Shown: positions 18,710-27,711 of the stretch, one piece after another | How positions within the stretch are numbered: the stretch's first letter is position 1 | Layout: every line of letters starts with the position of its first letter | Source: Paracoccus benzoatiresistens | GTDB lineage: Bacteria > Pseudomonadota > Alphaproteobacteria > Rhodobacterales > Rhodobacteraceae | DNA length: 64,000 nt | Assembly: GCF_026913015.1 (NCBI RefSeq) | Contig: NZ_JAPTYD010000011.1 | Coordinates: 34,220 to 98,219 of the forward strand | Direction of reading: 5' to 3' | Program-made: the position numbers and the translations under genes | The notes under the pieces: model-generated | What the model saw: only the letters and a program-made list of their open reading frames with translations | What the model was told of the DNA's origin: nothing | Databases searched by the model: none

Positions 18710-20248
18710 ATGCGCGGCCCCCACAATCTGCTGCGCCTGATCCGCACGGGCGCCACCTTCGAGCGCACGGGCGCAATGCGCGCGGTTCTTGACGCGGTCG
18801 AGGCGCCGCCCCGGCTGCGCATTGCGGCGCGCATCATGGGCTGGCCCTGGCGCTGGCTGGGCTACAAGGGCGATCCGAACCTGCCGCCGATCACGCGGGC
18901 GATCACCGCGCTTGGCCCCGCCTACATCAAGTTCGGCCAGATCCTGTCGACCCGTGCCGACGTGGTGGGCGTGCAGATGGCCAACCAGCTGCGCATGCTG
19001 CAGGACCGCCTGCCGCCCTTCCCGACCGAGACGGCGAAGGACATCATCCTGGCCGACCTGCGCCAGCCGGTCGACGAGCTGTTTTCCGAATTCTCGGAAC
19101 CGGTCGCCGCCGCGTCCATCGCGCAGGTGCATCGGGCACGGGTCCGCGCCACCGGCCGAGAGGTCGCCGTCAAGGTGCTGCGCCCCGGCATCGGCCCGGC
19201 CTTCCGCCGCGACATCGACGCCTTCCACTTCGCTGCCGGCATCATCGAGTTCCTGTCCCCCGGCAGCCGCCGCCTGCGCCCGCGCGACGTGGTGCGCCAT
19301 TTCGAATCCACCGTGACCGCCGAACAGGACATGCGGCTGGAAGCGGCCAATGCCTCTGAATTCGCGGAAAACACCAAGGATGATGCCGATTTCAGGATCC
19401 CGGCGCCCCACTGGGAACTGTCGTCCCGGCGGGTGCTGACCTCGGACTGGGCGGAAGGCCTGCCGATGGGCGACCACGCCGGCCTGGTCGCCGCGGGCCA
19501 TGACGTGGGTCGCATCGCCACGCGGGTGATCCAGCTGTTCCTGCAGCACGCGCTGCGCGACGGCTTCTTCCACGCCGACATGCATCACGGCAACCTCAAG
19601 GTGGCGGCGAATGGCGATGTCGTGGCCTATGACTTCGGGATCATGGGCGAGATCGACGACTATACCCGCCGCGTCTATGCCGAGATCCTTTATGGCTTCA
19701 TCCAGCGCGACTATCGCCGCGTGGCCCGCGTGCATTTCGAGGCCGGCTATGTTCCGCGCGACCGCGACGAGGCCGCCTTCGCCCGCGCCCTGCGCGCTGT
19801 GGGCGAGCCGATCTTTGGCGCCAGCGCGAACCAGATCTCGATGGCGAACCTGCTGGCCTACCTGTTCGAGGTGACCGAGCGTTTCGGGATGCAGACCCAG
19901 ACCCAGCTGATCCTGCTGCAGCGCACCATGGTCGTGGTCGAGGGCGTGGCCCGGTCGGTCGATCCGCAACTGAACATCTGGGACGCGGCCAAGCCCGTGG
20001 TGTCGGATTACATCCGGTCCAGCCTTGGTCCCAAGGCCCTGGCCGGCGACATGGTCAAGGTAGCCCAGACCGTCGGGCGCTATGGCCCGCTGCTGCCGCA
20101 AATCGTCGAACAGGCCCTGTGGGAACGCGCCCACCCCGAGGATGCCCGCCGGGTCCAGCCGGTCCTGCTGCGGCGCGGCGCGCCGGTCTGGCTGGCGGTG
20201 GTGCTGGCGCTTGGGACGGGGACGGCGATCGGGATGATGCTGGCCTAA
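18710..20248 (+). CDS. ubiB: Ubiquinone biosynthesis protein UbiB (ABC1/ADCK-like ATPase)
   Basis: 512 residues. It has the atypical kinase fold with the KxGQ motif (YIKFGQILSTRADV), an Ala-rich loop (VAAASIAQVHRA), the ion-pair lysine in VAVKVLRPG, and the HADMHHGNL/YDFGIMGEID catalytic blocks. One or two hydrophobic segments at the extreme C-terminus anchor it to the membrane. It supports ubiquinone synthesis as a membrane-associated ATPase. It starts immediately after the ubiE stop. Confidence 0.95.
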   Translation: MRGPHNLLRLIRTGATFERTGAMRAVLDAVEAPPRLRIAARIMGWPWRWLGYKGDPNLPPITRAITALGPAYIKFGQILSTRADVVGVQMANQLRMLQDRLPPFPTETAKDIILADLRQPVDELFSEFSEPVAAASIAQVHRARVRATGREVAVKVLRPGIGPAFRRDIDAFHFAAGIIEFLSPGSRRLRPRDVVRHFESTVTAEQDMRLEAANASEFAENTKDDADFRIPAPHWELSSRRVLTSDWAEGLPMGDHAGLVAAGHDVGRIATRVIQLFLQHALRDGFFHADMHHGNLKVAANGDVVAYDFGIMGEIDDYTRRVYAEILYGFIQRDYRRVARVHFEAGYVPRDRDEAAFARALRAVGEPIFGASANQISMANLLAYLFEVTERFGMQTQTQLILLQRTMVVVEGVARSVDPQLNIWDAAKPVVSDYIRSSLGPKALAGDMVKVAQTVGRYGPLLPQIVEQALWERAHPEDARRVQPVLLRRGAPVWLAVVLALGTGTAIGMMLA

Positions 20249-20276
20249 GGGGCCCGCGCGCCCTTGGCCCTTGGCA

Positions 20277-20292
20277 GGCGCGTTGCCGCGCC
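20277..20292. terminator. Short hairpin between convergent ubiB and the following minus-strand gene
   Basis: 6-bp GC stem (GGCGCG/CGCGCC) with a TTGC loop in the 98-bp gap between convergent genes. No T-run follows on either strand, so it is only a weak terminator candidate. Confidence 0.3.
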
Positions 20293-20346
20293 CGCCCGGT
20301 CTGGCGGCCGGAGTGCAGATGTCCTGACGGACCCCTGATCCCTGCT

Positions 20347-20685
20347 TCAGAAACAGAGGATCTCGGCCTCGGCCTCGGCGCGCTTCAGCTTGGCCGCGAC
20401 CTCGGTCATCTGGGCCATGCCGCGGAACATGCTGGCGCGGTCGCCCGTCACCTGCTGCATCCGCAGCACGGTCTCGGCCTCGACATAGTCGTCATAGGGC
20501 AGGACCTCGGCGATCTGGTCGATGGCGCAGGAACAGCGGTCCAGCATGTCGCGGCTTTGCCCATTCGTCGCCATGCAGGCAAAGACATATTCGGCCCGCG
20601 CGTTGGTCGGATAATCGTTGACCGCCTGGGCATGGGCTGCCCCGGCGCCAAGGGTCGCCGCCAGGACAAGCAGCCGCAGGATCAT
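20347..20685 (-). CDS. Small exported cysteine-containing protein of unknown function, PQQ-cluster associated
   Basis: 112 residues with a clear signal peptide (MILRLLVLAATLGAGAAHA). The mature part has four cysteines (including a CSCAID segment and the penultimate C) and a conserved-looking YDDYVEAETV stretch followed by a charged helix. Such proteins occur beside quinoprotein dehydrogenase genes in methylotrophic Rhodobacteraceae, but no activity is known to me. The start ATG overlaps the stop of the preceding exported protein (ATGA), so the two are co-translated. It would act in the periplasm, perhaps as a redox or folding partner; this is inference. Confidence 0.75.
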   Translation of the reverse strand: MILRLLVLAATLGAGAAHAQAVNDYPTNARAEYVFACMATNGQSRDMLDRCSCAIDQIAEVLPYDDYVEAETVLRMQQVTGDRASMFRGMAQMTEVAAKLKRAEAEAEILCF

Positions 20686-21296
20686 TGCAGCGCCATCCGG
20701 TTCACGTAACCAGGCCCCGCCCCCCGGGTTTCGGCCCGCATCTCGCGGATCGGCTGGCGGGGATCATCCAGCACGAAGGTCAGCGTCAGGGTCTGGAAGC
20801 CCGCCATCCGGCCAGCGTTCGGATCGTCTGCAAAGGGTTCAAAGCTTGCCACGGACTGGTCGCCCTGCCGGGTGATCTCGCCGCCCTTGAACACCGCGTC
20901 CTTGATGCGGTTGCGGATATAGAAGGGGCTTCCGCCGGTCAGCCCCGCCATGTCGCGTACGGTCTGCTCCAGAAAGAAGGTCAGCACCGGGTCCCCGCCC
21001 GAGATCGGAAAGGGCCCGATCTGCCGCGTCCGCGTGTCGGTCTTCTGCACCAGTTGCAGGACCGGCTGCTGGTCCGAGGGGTCCGTCACCTCGGTCAGCG
21101 TCAGGCTGCCCGCCTTGACCGGCAGGAAGCCCGGGGCATTCGGCCCCTCGACATGGACGGACCAGGACAGGTCCTTCTCCAGCGACCAGGGGCCGCGTTC
21201 GGCAAAGACGGCGTCGCCCGCCTCGCCCGACAGGGCGGGGCTGGCAGCCAGCGCGGACAGGCCCAGCCACAGGGCCGCGGCAATGGCACGTTTCAT
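20682..21296 (-). CDS. Exported protein of unknown function, PQQ-cluster associated
   Basis: 204 residues from ATG 21296, chosen because GGGAGG sits about six bases upstream; an ATG at 21302 is too close to that site. A signal peptide (MKRAIAAALWLGLSALAAS, then PALSGEA) precedes a beta-rich mature region with no motif I recognise. The frame is open upstream to 21368 without signal-peptide features. It is coupled to the downstream cysteine protein and lies 91 bp below the hybrid kinase gene. Its place at the end of the quinoprotein regulatory cluster suggests a periplasmic role in that pathway. Confidence 0.75.
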   Translation of the reverse strand: MKRAIAAALWLGLSALAASPALSGEAGDAVFAERGPWSLEKDLSWSVHVEGPNAPGFLPVKAGSLTLTEVTDPSDQQPVLQLVQKTDTRTRQIGPFPISGGDPVLTFFLEQTVRDMAGLTGGSPFYIRNRIKDAVFKGGEITRQGDQSVASFEPFADDPNAGRMAGFQTLTLTFVLDDPRQPIREMRAETRGAGPGYVNRMALQ

Positions 21297-21387
21297 GGTC
21301 ATCCTCCCAGTTCCGGGGCCAGAGTTGCGCCACCAGGCGCGAAGAACAAGCCCCACCCTGCCGGGCATCGGCCTTTGGTCGCAGCCG

Positions 21388-22710
21388 TCATGCCAGGATC
21401 CCGCCCAGCATCTCGGCCAATTCGGCCGGACGAACGGGCTTTTCCATCAGATGCACCTGCATGGCCACGCAGTTGCGGGCGATCTGCGGGTCGCGATGCG
21501 CGGTGATCATCACCGCCGGGATCGGCTGCCCGGCCGAGCCGCGCAGCGCCCGGATCGCATCCACCCCCGTATCGCCGTTTTCCAGGTTGTAATCGGCCAG
21601 GATCACGTCCGGCGGATCGTCGCCCATGGTCGCCAGGGCCTCGGCCGTGCCGCCGGTCACACGGGCGACCATGCCGAGGCGGTCGCGCAGGATCATTTCG
21701 TATCCCCGCTGCATGCCGGGATCGTTTTCCACCACCAGCGCCACGCGGCCCCGCAGGGGCAGGGCGGCGGGAGCGGGGCGGGCGGAGGGGCCGATCCGGT
21801 GGCGGTCCACGACGGGCAGGCCCACGCGGAAGACGGTGCCGCGCATCGCCTCGGAATCCAGGCGGATCGGGTGGTCCAGCTTGGCGCAGGCGCGGCGCAC
21901 GATGGACAGGCCCAGGCCCATCCCCGGGGTTCGCGCGTCATTGCCGAGCCGCTGGAATTCGTCGAAGATCCGGTTGCGATCCACTGCCGGGATGCCGACG
22001 CCCGTGTCATAGACGCACAGCCAGCAAAGCGCGCCGCGCCTGCGCGCACCCACCACCACGCCGCCCCGGTTGGTATACTTGATCGCGTTCGAGACCAGGT
22101 TCTGCGCGATCCGGCGCAGAAAGACCGGGTCGCTTTCGACCACCGTATCGGTCGGCACGAAGGACAGGCGCAGGCCCTTGTCCTCGGCCAGGGGGGCGAA
22201 CTCGATGGCCAGCCTGCGGAACAGCTCGCCCAGGGGAACCGGCTGGCGATGGAATTCGATCCGCTGGCTGTCCAGCCGCGAGATGTCGAGGACCGCGTGC
22301 ATCAGCTGTTCCACCGATTCGAAAGCGCCCGACAGCCGGTCGGTCAGTTCCTTCTGATGCTCGTCCATGGGCGTGTCCGCCAAGGCCGACAGGAACAGCC
22401 GCGCCGCGGAGAGGGGCTGCAGAAGGTCATGGCTGGCCGCGCGCAGGAAGCGGGTCTTCGAGCGGTTCGCCTCCTCGGCGCTTGCGCGGGCCACGGCCAG
22501 TTCGCGGTTTCTTTGCGACAGATCGGCCAGGGCGCGCTCCAGGTCGCGGGTCCGCGCCATCACCTCCTGCTCCAGCGCGACGGCGGCCTGGAACATCGAC
22601 CAGGCGGAACCGCGCGATTCCTCCAGCCGGTCGATGCGGTCGATCAGCACCTGGTTGATGCGCGTCAGCTTTTCGACCCGCCGTTCAGGCCCGTCATCGT
22701 CACGCAGCAT
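21388..22710 (-). CDS. Hybrid sensor histidine kinase/response regulator (FlhS/NahK-like)
   Basis: 440 residues. The N-terminal about 88 form a coiled coil without membrane segments, so it is a soluble kinase. The H-box AASHDLLQPLSAAR places the phosphorylated His at residue 94, in the form typical of the NahK/ErcS'/FlhS group. ATPase boxes follow (NLVSNAIKYT, DTGVGI, GMGLGLSI), then a C-terminal receiver with phosphoacceptor Asp at about 373 (ILADYNLENG). The start at 22710 overlaps the FIST gene end by 11 bases; the longer frame to 22767 lies inside FIST. It likely relays an alcohol or formaldehyde signal to control quinoprotein genes, by analogy with FlhSR of Paracoccus denitrificans. Confidence 0.85.
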   Translation of the reverse strand: MLRDDDGPERRVEKLTRINQVLIDRIDRLEESRGSAWSMFQAAVALEQEVMARTRDLERALADLSQRNRELAVARASAEEANRSKTRFLRAASHDLLQPLSAARLFLSALADTPMDEHQKELTDRLSGAFESVEQLMHAVLDISRLDSQRIEFHRQPVPLGELFRRLAIEFAPLAEDKGLRLSFVPTDTVVESDPVFLRRIAQNLVSNAIKYTNRGGVVVGARRRGALCWLCVYDTGVGIPAVDRNRIFDEFQRLGNDARTPGMGLGLSIVRRACAKLDHPIRLDSEAMRGTVFRVGLPVVDRHRIGPSARPAPAALPLRGRVALVVENDPGMQRGYEMILRDRLGMVARVTGGTAEALATMGDDPPDVILADYNLENGDTGVDAIRALRGSAGQPIPAVMITAHRDPQIARNCVAMQVHLMEKPVRPAELAEMLGGILA

Positions 22711-23878
22711 CGGAGGCCTCGGCCCGGGTCTCGTCTGGGGGCTGGGGCATGAAGGCCAGGCCCACAAAGGTCTGGTTCACATGCATGCCGCTGTGCTGTT
22801 CGCCATAGGTGTTGAAGCCCGCCACCCGGTAATGGGCCAGAAGTTCGGACATCCGGTCGCGCAGGCCTTCGCGCTCCACGGCAAGGCGCCGCAGGATGCA
22901 ATCGAAGCCCAGGATCATCAGCGGCGGCCGCGGCAGGGAGGCCAGCGCCTCGGCAAAGCCCTGGGTCATGTCCTCGGCCCGGCCAAGCGTCAGGACGGTG
23001 CCGGTGTCGATGGCCGACATCAGCGACAGCCCGCCATCAGAGGTCAACGCGCTGATCGCGCGGACATGGTGGTGGCGCCCCGTGCGCAGCAGCAGGGGAT
23101 GGCGCGCGAATTCGGCAGGCGTCAGCGCGTTCAGGGCGGTGCCGGTCAGGCGGGCATATTCCTCGGCCGCGGGTTCGGCGTTCAGTTCCAGGATCCGGCG
23201 CTTTTCGGGGATCGCGTCGGTCACGACGACGCGCGTCTCGGTCGGGCTGAAATGGGCGAAGGTGATCTCGCTGACCGCCAGATCGGTTTCGACCATCAGG
23301 AAGACGGCGGCATTGGTGATCACCTTGCCTTCCGCCAAAAGCCAGGTCTGGCGGAAGAACAGCCCGTCGCCCGCCGATCCGCCAAGCGTCGGAACCGATG
23401 GCAGGGCCGCGTCGATCGTGGCGACCAGCGCGTCTTCCTGGCCGGCCAGGCCATCGACCAGAAGCAGACCGAACACCGCCCGGTCCGGTCCGGGGTCGAA
23501 GCGGGCCTGCAAGGCGCGCAGGCTGGCCATCCAGTCCGACACGGGCAGCGCGTCCAGTCGGGGCAGCACCATCGCCTCGGCCCGGAAATGGGCGGACGGA
23601 AAGCCGATGGCCACGATGCTGTCGGACGCATATCCCCCCGGCCCGATCTCGCCGGCCGAGGAACAGCCCGCGATAACGCAGCCCTGGGGCAGGCCCGACC
23701 GCAGCACGGCGTCAAGCGCGGACAGTTCGGGGCCATGCGCGCCGAAAACCAGGACCAGACCCGGATTGGCTCCGCGCAGGCCGTCCAGCAGGACCAGGCC
23801 GTGATCGGCCTGTCCGCGGTCGGCCTGCACGGCCACCGGCCCGGTGGCGCCCTCCTTCGCTGCCGGGCCGGTATTCAT
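22700..23878 (-). CDS. FIST domain sensory protein
   Basis: 392 residues with FIST N and FIST C domains: a Gly/Cys-rich CVIAGCSSAGEIGPGG segment near residues 67-82, LGGSAGD in the middle, and a C-terminal NTYGEQHSGMHVNQT signature. FIST proteins are thought to bind small ligands and feed two-component systems. The gene is wedged between its probable partners. Its ATG shares one base with the stop of the response-regulator gene upstream, and its end overlaps the kinase start downstream. It has no signal peptide, so it is cytosolic. The ligand is unknown. Confidence 0.87.
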   Translation of the reverse strand: MNTGPAAKEGATGPVAVQADRGQADHGLVLLDGLRGANPGLVLVFGAHGPELSALDAVLRSGLPQGCVIAGCSSAGEIGPGGYASDSIVAIGFPSAHFRAEAMVLPRLDALPVSDWMASLRALQARFDPGPDRAVFGLLLVDGLAGQEDALVATIDAALPSVPTLGGSAGDGLFFRQTWLLAEGKVITNAAVFLMVETDLAVSEITFAHFSPTETRVVVTDAIPEKRRILELNAEPAAEEYARLTGTALNALTPAEFARHPLLLRTGRHHHVRAISALTSDGGLSLMSAIDTGTVLTLGRAEDMTQGFAEALASLPRPPLMILGFDCILRRLAVEREGLRDRMSELLAHYRVAGFNTYGEQHSGMHVNQTFVGLAFMPQPPDETRAEASDAA

Positions 23879-24585
23879 CAGCCCGCCTCGAACAGGCGGA
23901 CCGTATTGGCAAGCAGCACCGCCTGGGTCCGGCGGCGTGCGTTGATCTTGGACATGATGGCGGTGATATGGGTCTTCACCGTCGCCTCGGCGATGGACAG
24001 GTCATAGCTGATTTCCTTGTTCGCCTTGCCCTGGCAGATCAGCCGCAGGATCTTCATCTGCTGCGGCGTCAGCGTGGCGAAGCGGCGGGCGAGTTCCGCC
24101 TTGGCCTCGTCCTCGGCATCTGCCTGGTCGGGGGCCCAGCCTTCAGGGGTGACATGTTCCCCTTCCCACATGCGGCGCAGGCTGTCGACCAGGGCCTCGC
24201 GGCTCAGCGACTTGCTGATATAGCCCTGCGCCCCCGCCGCCATCGCGGCCGAAATCATCGCGCTGTCCAAGTCGGCGGAAATCATCGTGATGGGCACATC
24301 GGGCAACTGCCGGCGCAGCGTCACGATGCCCTCGGCCCCGCGCGCATCGGGCAGGTTCAGGTCCAGGATCACGGCATCGGGCGCGCCCTGCGCCCTGATC
24401 CCTTCCAGGGCCGCGCCCAGGCTGCGCGCGGTCCTGACGTTCTTCAGGCCGAAACTGATCTTCAGGGTCAGCGCCAAGGCATCGCACATCAGCGGATGAT
24501 CGTCCACGATCAGGATTTCCCGGACCTGATCGGCGCTTTGCCGTGGCGTCTGCGGCGGTCGTGCCTGCATGGCTGCGGCTGTCAT
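23878..24585 (-). CDS. LuxR-family response regulator
   Basis: 235 residues from ATG 24585, preceded by GGGGAGGAAACGA. The receiver domain has the acidic pair in VDDHPLM and phosphoacceptor D75 (ILDLNLPDA); a LuxR-type HTH (LTPQQMKILRLICQGKANKEI) lies near residues 165-230. It is the first gene of an overlapping trio with the FIST protein and the hybrid kinase, so it is their likely output. By analogy with FlhR/ErbR it would activate PQQ or alcohol-oxidation genes; its DNA site is not known here. Confidence 0.88.
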   Translation of the reverse strand: MTAAAMQARPPQTPRQSADQVREILIVDDHPLMCDALALTLKISFGLKNVRTARSLGAALEGIRAQGAPDAVILDLNLPDARGAEGIVTLRRQLPDVPITMISADLDSAMISAAMAAGAQGYISKSLSREALVDSLRRMWEGEHVTPEGWAPDQADAEDEAKAELARRFATLTPQQMKILRLICQGKANKEISYDLSIAEATVKTHITAIMSKINARRRTQAVLLANTVRLFEAG

Positions 24586-24723
24586 TCGTTTCCTCCCCAG
24601 GCGTGAGGCCGCGGTCTCCCCTCCGCAGCGTCTTCGGAAGATTGTAGGGGAGCGGCGCAGCAAAGCAAGCCTGCATCTGCGACCAATGTCGGAGAACAGG
24701 TCAAAGCCCGAGAAGGCGAGCGG

Positions 24724-25497
24724 TCATCCGCCCGCGGCGAATTCCTGGTCCCAGACATTGCCGTCGGTATCCTCGACATGCACGCGGATCGGCTGGCCGT
24801 TGGGCTGATAGGCGAAGCGGAACACCGGATCCTCGCTGATCGAGATCCCGGCTTGAAGGGCGAACAGCAGGTCCTCGCCCTGGCGCACGTCCAGCCGGTC
24901 GATGAAATGGGCAGGGATGGTCAGCAGCGTCAGCTGGTCGCGCTGCAGGCCCGAAAAGTTCGGGTGCCGGATCATCAGCGTGCCGATCTGGCGGCCGTCC
25001 TCCTGGCCTGCGCGCCAGCGCATCTGGCCCATGGTCTCGCGGACCGCCGCCATGTCCTTGCCGGCAGGGGCCGAGCAGCCCCCCGAGGCCTTGACGAAGC
25101 GGCCCGCCATCACCTGGCTGCCATTTCCCACATTGGCGATGGCGCGGACATCGGAATAGCTGTCCACGCGGACGCGGAATTCGAAGTCCAGCGGCATCAT
25201 CGCGGGGCCGAAGGTATATTCGGCGGCCACGGGGGCCGGGTTCTCGTCGATGACAAGGGTCACCGCCTCGACCGCCGGGGCGCCGTGCGGCTGCGTCAGG
25301 CGGATCGGGACGATCGCGGCCTCATGCGCGCGGATCGGCGCCTCCATGTCCAGGACGCCGATGTCCTGCGGCACATCGGAGGCAAGGCCCAGGACCGATT
25401 CCTTCAGGTCCTGCCATGTTGCCGAGTTCTGCAACGGGTTTTCCTGCGCCGCGACGGGACTGGCCAGCAGCATTGCGGCGACAAACAGGCCTTTCAT
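24724..25497 (-). CDS. Quinoprotein dehydrogenase-associated SoxYZ-like carrier protein
   Basis: 257 residues with a signal peptide (MKGLFVAAMLLASPVAA). The N-terminal half is SoxY-like, with a single cysteine in an ASGGCSAPAGKD segment near residue 120. The C-terminal half is SoxZ-like (MIRHPNFSGLQRDQ). Fused SoxYZ-like carriers of this type accompany PQQ enzymes in the 'quinoprotein relay' grouping, usually with metallohydrolases such as the one encoded divergently from pqqA. The gene starts three bases after pqqE, and its AAGGAG ribosome site overlaps the pqqE end. The biochemical cargo of the cysteine is not established. Confidence 0.88.
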   Translation of the reverse strand: MKGLFVAAMLLASPVAAQENPLQNSATWQDLKESVLGLASDVPQDIGVLDMEAPIRAHEAAIVPIRLTQPHGAPAVEAVTLVIDENPAPVAAEYTFGPAMMPLDFEFRVRVDSYSDVRAIANVGNGSQVMAGRFVKASGGCSAPAGKDMAAVRETMGQMRWRAGQEDGRQIGTLMIRHPNFSGLQRDQLTLLTIPAHFIDRLDVRQGEDLLFALQAGISISEDPVFRFAYQPNGQPIRVHVEDTDGNVWDQEFAAGG

Positions 25498-25499
25498 GG

Positions 25500-26636
25500 C
25501 TATTCTCCTTTCCTCATGCGGCGATAGATGAAATCGGCGGTATCAGCCCCCGCATCGGCTTCGGCGCGGGCCACGACATCGGCGTGGAAGGGCGACAGCG
25601 AACAAACGGGATCCGTCGCCCGCGCGTCGCCCGCAAGCGCCATGGCCTGGCAGCGGCAGCCGCCGAAGTCGATGGTCTTGCGGGCGCAACTCTGGCAGGG
25701 CTCGGGCATCCAGGCGGTGCCGCGAAAGGCGTTGAAGCTGTCCGACAGGTGCCAGATATCGGCAAGGTCACGGTCGCGGGCGTTCTCGAAGCGCATCCAG
25801 CCGATCGACTGCGCGGCGTGGCAGGGCAGGACCGTGCCGTCGGGCGCGACGTTCAGCCCGGTCGAGCCCCAGCCCCCCATGCAGGCCTTGGGATAGATGG
25901 CGTGATGGTCGGCGGGGACATAGTCGATGACCATGCGGCCCCGCAGGCGGATGCGCGCGTCGTTCACCACCTGGCGCGCGAAGGCCGCCTGTTCGCGCGT
26001 GGGCATCAGCGCCTTGCGGTTCAGGTCCGCCCAGCCGTGGAACTGCACGGTCGCGACCTCGATCCGCCGCGCGCCCAGGGTTTCGGCCAGCTCGATCATC
26101 TCGGGCAGGCGTTCCAGGTTCTGGCGGTGGACCACGGCATTGATGGTCAGCGGAAAGCCGATCTCGCGCACCCAGTCGGCAAAGACCATCTTCTTGTCCC
26201 AGGATCCGGGATGGCCGCTGATCCGGTCGGCCATGTCGGGGCGGATGCCCTGCAGGGACAGCTGCACGTGATCGACGCCCGCGCGGTCCAGTTCCTCCAG
26301 GCGCTCGCGGGTGATGCCGATGCCCGACGTGATCAGGTTGACGTAAAGACCGGCATCCCGCGCGTGGGCCACGATCTGCGCCAGATCGCGCCGCGCGCCG
26401 GGTTCCCCGCCCGAGACATGGACCTGCAGGACGCCCAGATCGGCCGCCTGCCGGAAGACGCGCCCCCATTCGTCGGCGGTCATCTCGCCTTGGGCGCGGG
26501 TAAGCTCGACCGGGTTGGAGCAATAAGGGCAGGCCAGGGGGCAGCGATGCGTGATCTCGGCCAGCATGGCCATGGGCAAGCCGGGGGTGACGGGGTTGCC
26601 GTCCAGGTCGCGGGGTTGGCTCAACTGATCCTTCAT
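25500..26636 (-). CDS. pqqE: PQQ biosynthesis radical SAM enzyme PqqE
   Basis: 378 residues. The radical SAM cluster motif is CPLACPYC (CX3CX2C) near residue 30. A C-terminal SPASM-type auxiliary cluster region is rich in cysteines (CQSCARKTIDFGGCRCQ). It joins the conserved Glu and Tyr of PqqA by a C-C bond, with PqqD presenting the peptide. It is translationally coupled to pqqD upstream through an ATGA overlap and to the SoxYZ-like gene downstream. Confidence 0.97.
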   Translation of the reverse strand: MKDQLSQPRDLDGNPVTPGLPMAMLAEITHRCPLACPYCSNPVELTRAQGEMTADEWGRVFRQAADLGVLQVHVSGGEPGARRDLAQIVAHARDAGLYVNLITSGIGITRERLEELDRAGVDHVQLSLQGIRPDMADRISGHPGSWDKKMVFADWVREIGFPLTINAVVHRQNLERLPEMIELAETLGARRIEVATVQFHGWADLNRKALMPTREQAAFARQVVNDARIRLRGRMVIDYVPADHHAIYPKACMGGWGSTGLNVAPDGTVLPCHAAQSIGWMRFENARDRDLADIWHLSDSFNAFRGTAWMPEPCQSCARKTIDFGGCRCQAMALAGDARATDPVCSLSPFHADVVARAEADAGADTADFIYRRMRKGE

Positions 26637-26953
26637 GGATGCCCCCTGACGAACACCATCCGCCGTTCGATCAGCCCGGTCAGGAAGTCGCGCACATCGC
26701 CGGCGATCTGGTCGGGTGGCGCATTATAGCGCGCCGCGAGGTCGTTGACGATGGCGCCCATGCTGCGCGTGCCGTCCAGTTCCGACAGGATCGCATCGCC
26801 GATAGCGTCCAGCTGCATCGCCCGTTCCGGAGCCTGCAACACGCGGATGCCGCGAACCCGATCGTCGGCCAGCCGGACCCCGCGCGGCAGATAGGGAATG
26901 TCGTCGGGGGCGATCAGAGGGGCTGGCCGAAGGGGCGCTGGCTGGGCGTTCAT
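26633..26953 (-). CDS. pqqD: PQQ biosynthesis peptide chaperone PqqD
   Basis: 106 residues from ATG 26953, inside an ATGA overlap with pqqC. It contains the family-typical LPRGVRLADDRVR beta-hairpin and the later LDGTRSMGAIV / DVRDFLTGLIERR helices of a winged PqqD fold. It binds PqqA and delivers it to PqqE. It is somewhat longer than many PqqD proteins because of a Pro/Ala-rich N-terminal tail. It is a separate gene, not fused to pqqC. Confidence 0.95.
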   Translation of the reverse strand: MNAQPAPLRPAPLIAPDDIPYLPRGVRLADDRVRGIRVLQAPERAMQLDAIGDAILSELDGTRSMGAIVNDLAARYNAPPDQIAGDVRDFLTGLIERRMVFVRGHP

Positions 26954-27711
26954 GATGCCATCCCCTCTCCAGGTTGCCAGGCGCCTGGCGGGATGTTGCC
27001 CTCGACATAGCCGTGCCACAGCGCATCGAGCTGCGCCCAGAGCACGTCGGTCTTGAAGATCAGCGCCGCCGCCGCCGCGTCCTGTTTTTCCTTGGTGTCG
27101 GCATGGGTCAGGACGTAATCCAGCCCGAACTTCACATCCTCGGGCGCCTCGGTCAGGCGTTTCCTGAAATAAGACAGGCTGCTGTCATCGGCGAATTCGT
27201 AATGCGCCAGCAGCCCCTCGATCCGCTGGGCGTGGATTTTCGGCGCAAAGAGTTCCGTCAGGCTGGCCGCCACTGCATCCAGCAAGGGCATGTCGCGGAC
27301 AAAGCGGACATAGGCATCGACCGCGAACCGCGTGGCGGGCATGATCCCCACGCCACTGGCGACATAATCCGGGTCCAGCCCCACGGCCTTTGCCAAGGCC
27401 AGCCAGCGCCGGATGCCGCCGCCTTCGGCCACGGTGCCATCGTGATCCTCGATCCGCTTGCGCCAGTGGCGGCGCAGGTCGGGATCCTCGACGCGCGACA
27501 TGAAGGCCGCGTCCTTCATGGGGATGCGCGACTGATACATCCAGCGGTTGATGACCCAGGCCCGAACCTCGTCGGGGGTGCAGTATCCGCCGTGCAGGCG
27601 TTCGTGAAAAGGGTGGCGGTCGTGGTAGCGCTCGGCGCCGATGGCGCGCAAACGGGCCTCGAACTCCTCGCGGGACTGGGCCTGGCCCGGTTGGTCAATG
27701 GCGTCCTTCAC
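26950..27711 (-). CDS. pqqC: Pyrroloquinoline-quinone synthase PqqC
   Basis: 253 residues from a GTG start at 27711 that overlaps the pqqB stop (GTGA). Family blocks include YHDRHPFHERLHGG near the N-terminus, WVINRWMYQSRIP, and the FGLDYVLTHADT region towards the C-terminus. It performs the last ring closure and eight-electron oxidation to PQQ using oxygen and no cofactor. It is coupled to pqqD. Confidence 0.97.
   Translation of the reverse strand: MKDAIDQPGQAQSREEFEARLRAIGAERYHDRHPFHERLHGGYCTPDEVRAWVINRWMYQSRIPMKDAAFMSRVEDPDLRRHWRKRIEDHDGTVAEGGGIRRWLALAKAVGLDPDYVASGVGIMPATRFAVDAYVRFVRDMPLLDAVAASLTELFAPKIHAQRIEGLLAHYEFADDSSLSYFRKRLTEAPEDVKFGLDYVLTHADTKEKQDAAAAALIFKTDVLWAQLDALWHGYVEGNIPPGAWQPGEGMAS

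Noticed and set aside
18248..20134. A 628-residue open frame opposite ubiE and ubiB
   Set aside because: Antisense to two conserved genes and of shadow composition (His, Gln, Asp and Gly rich).
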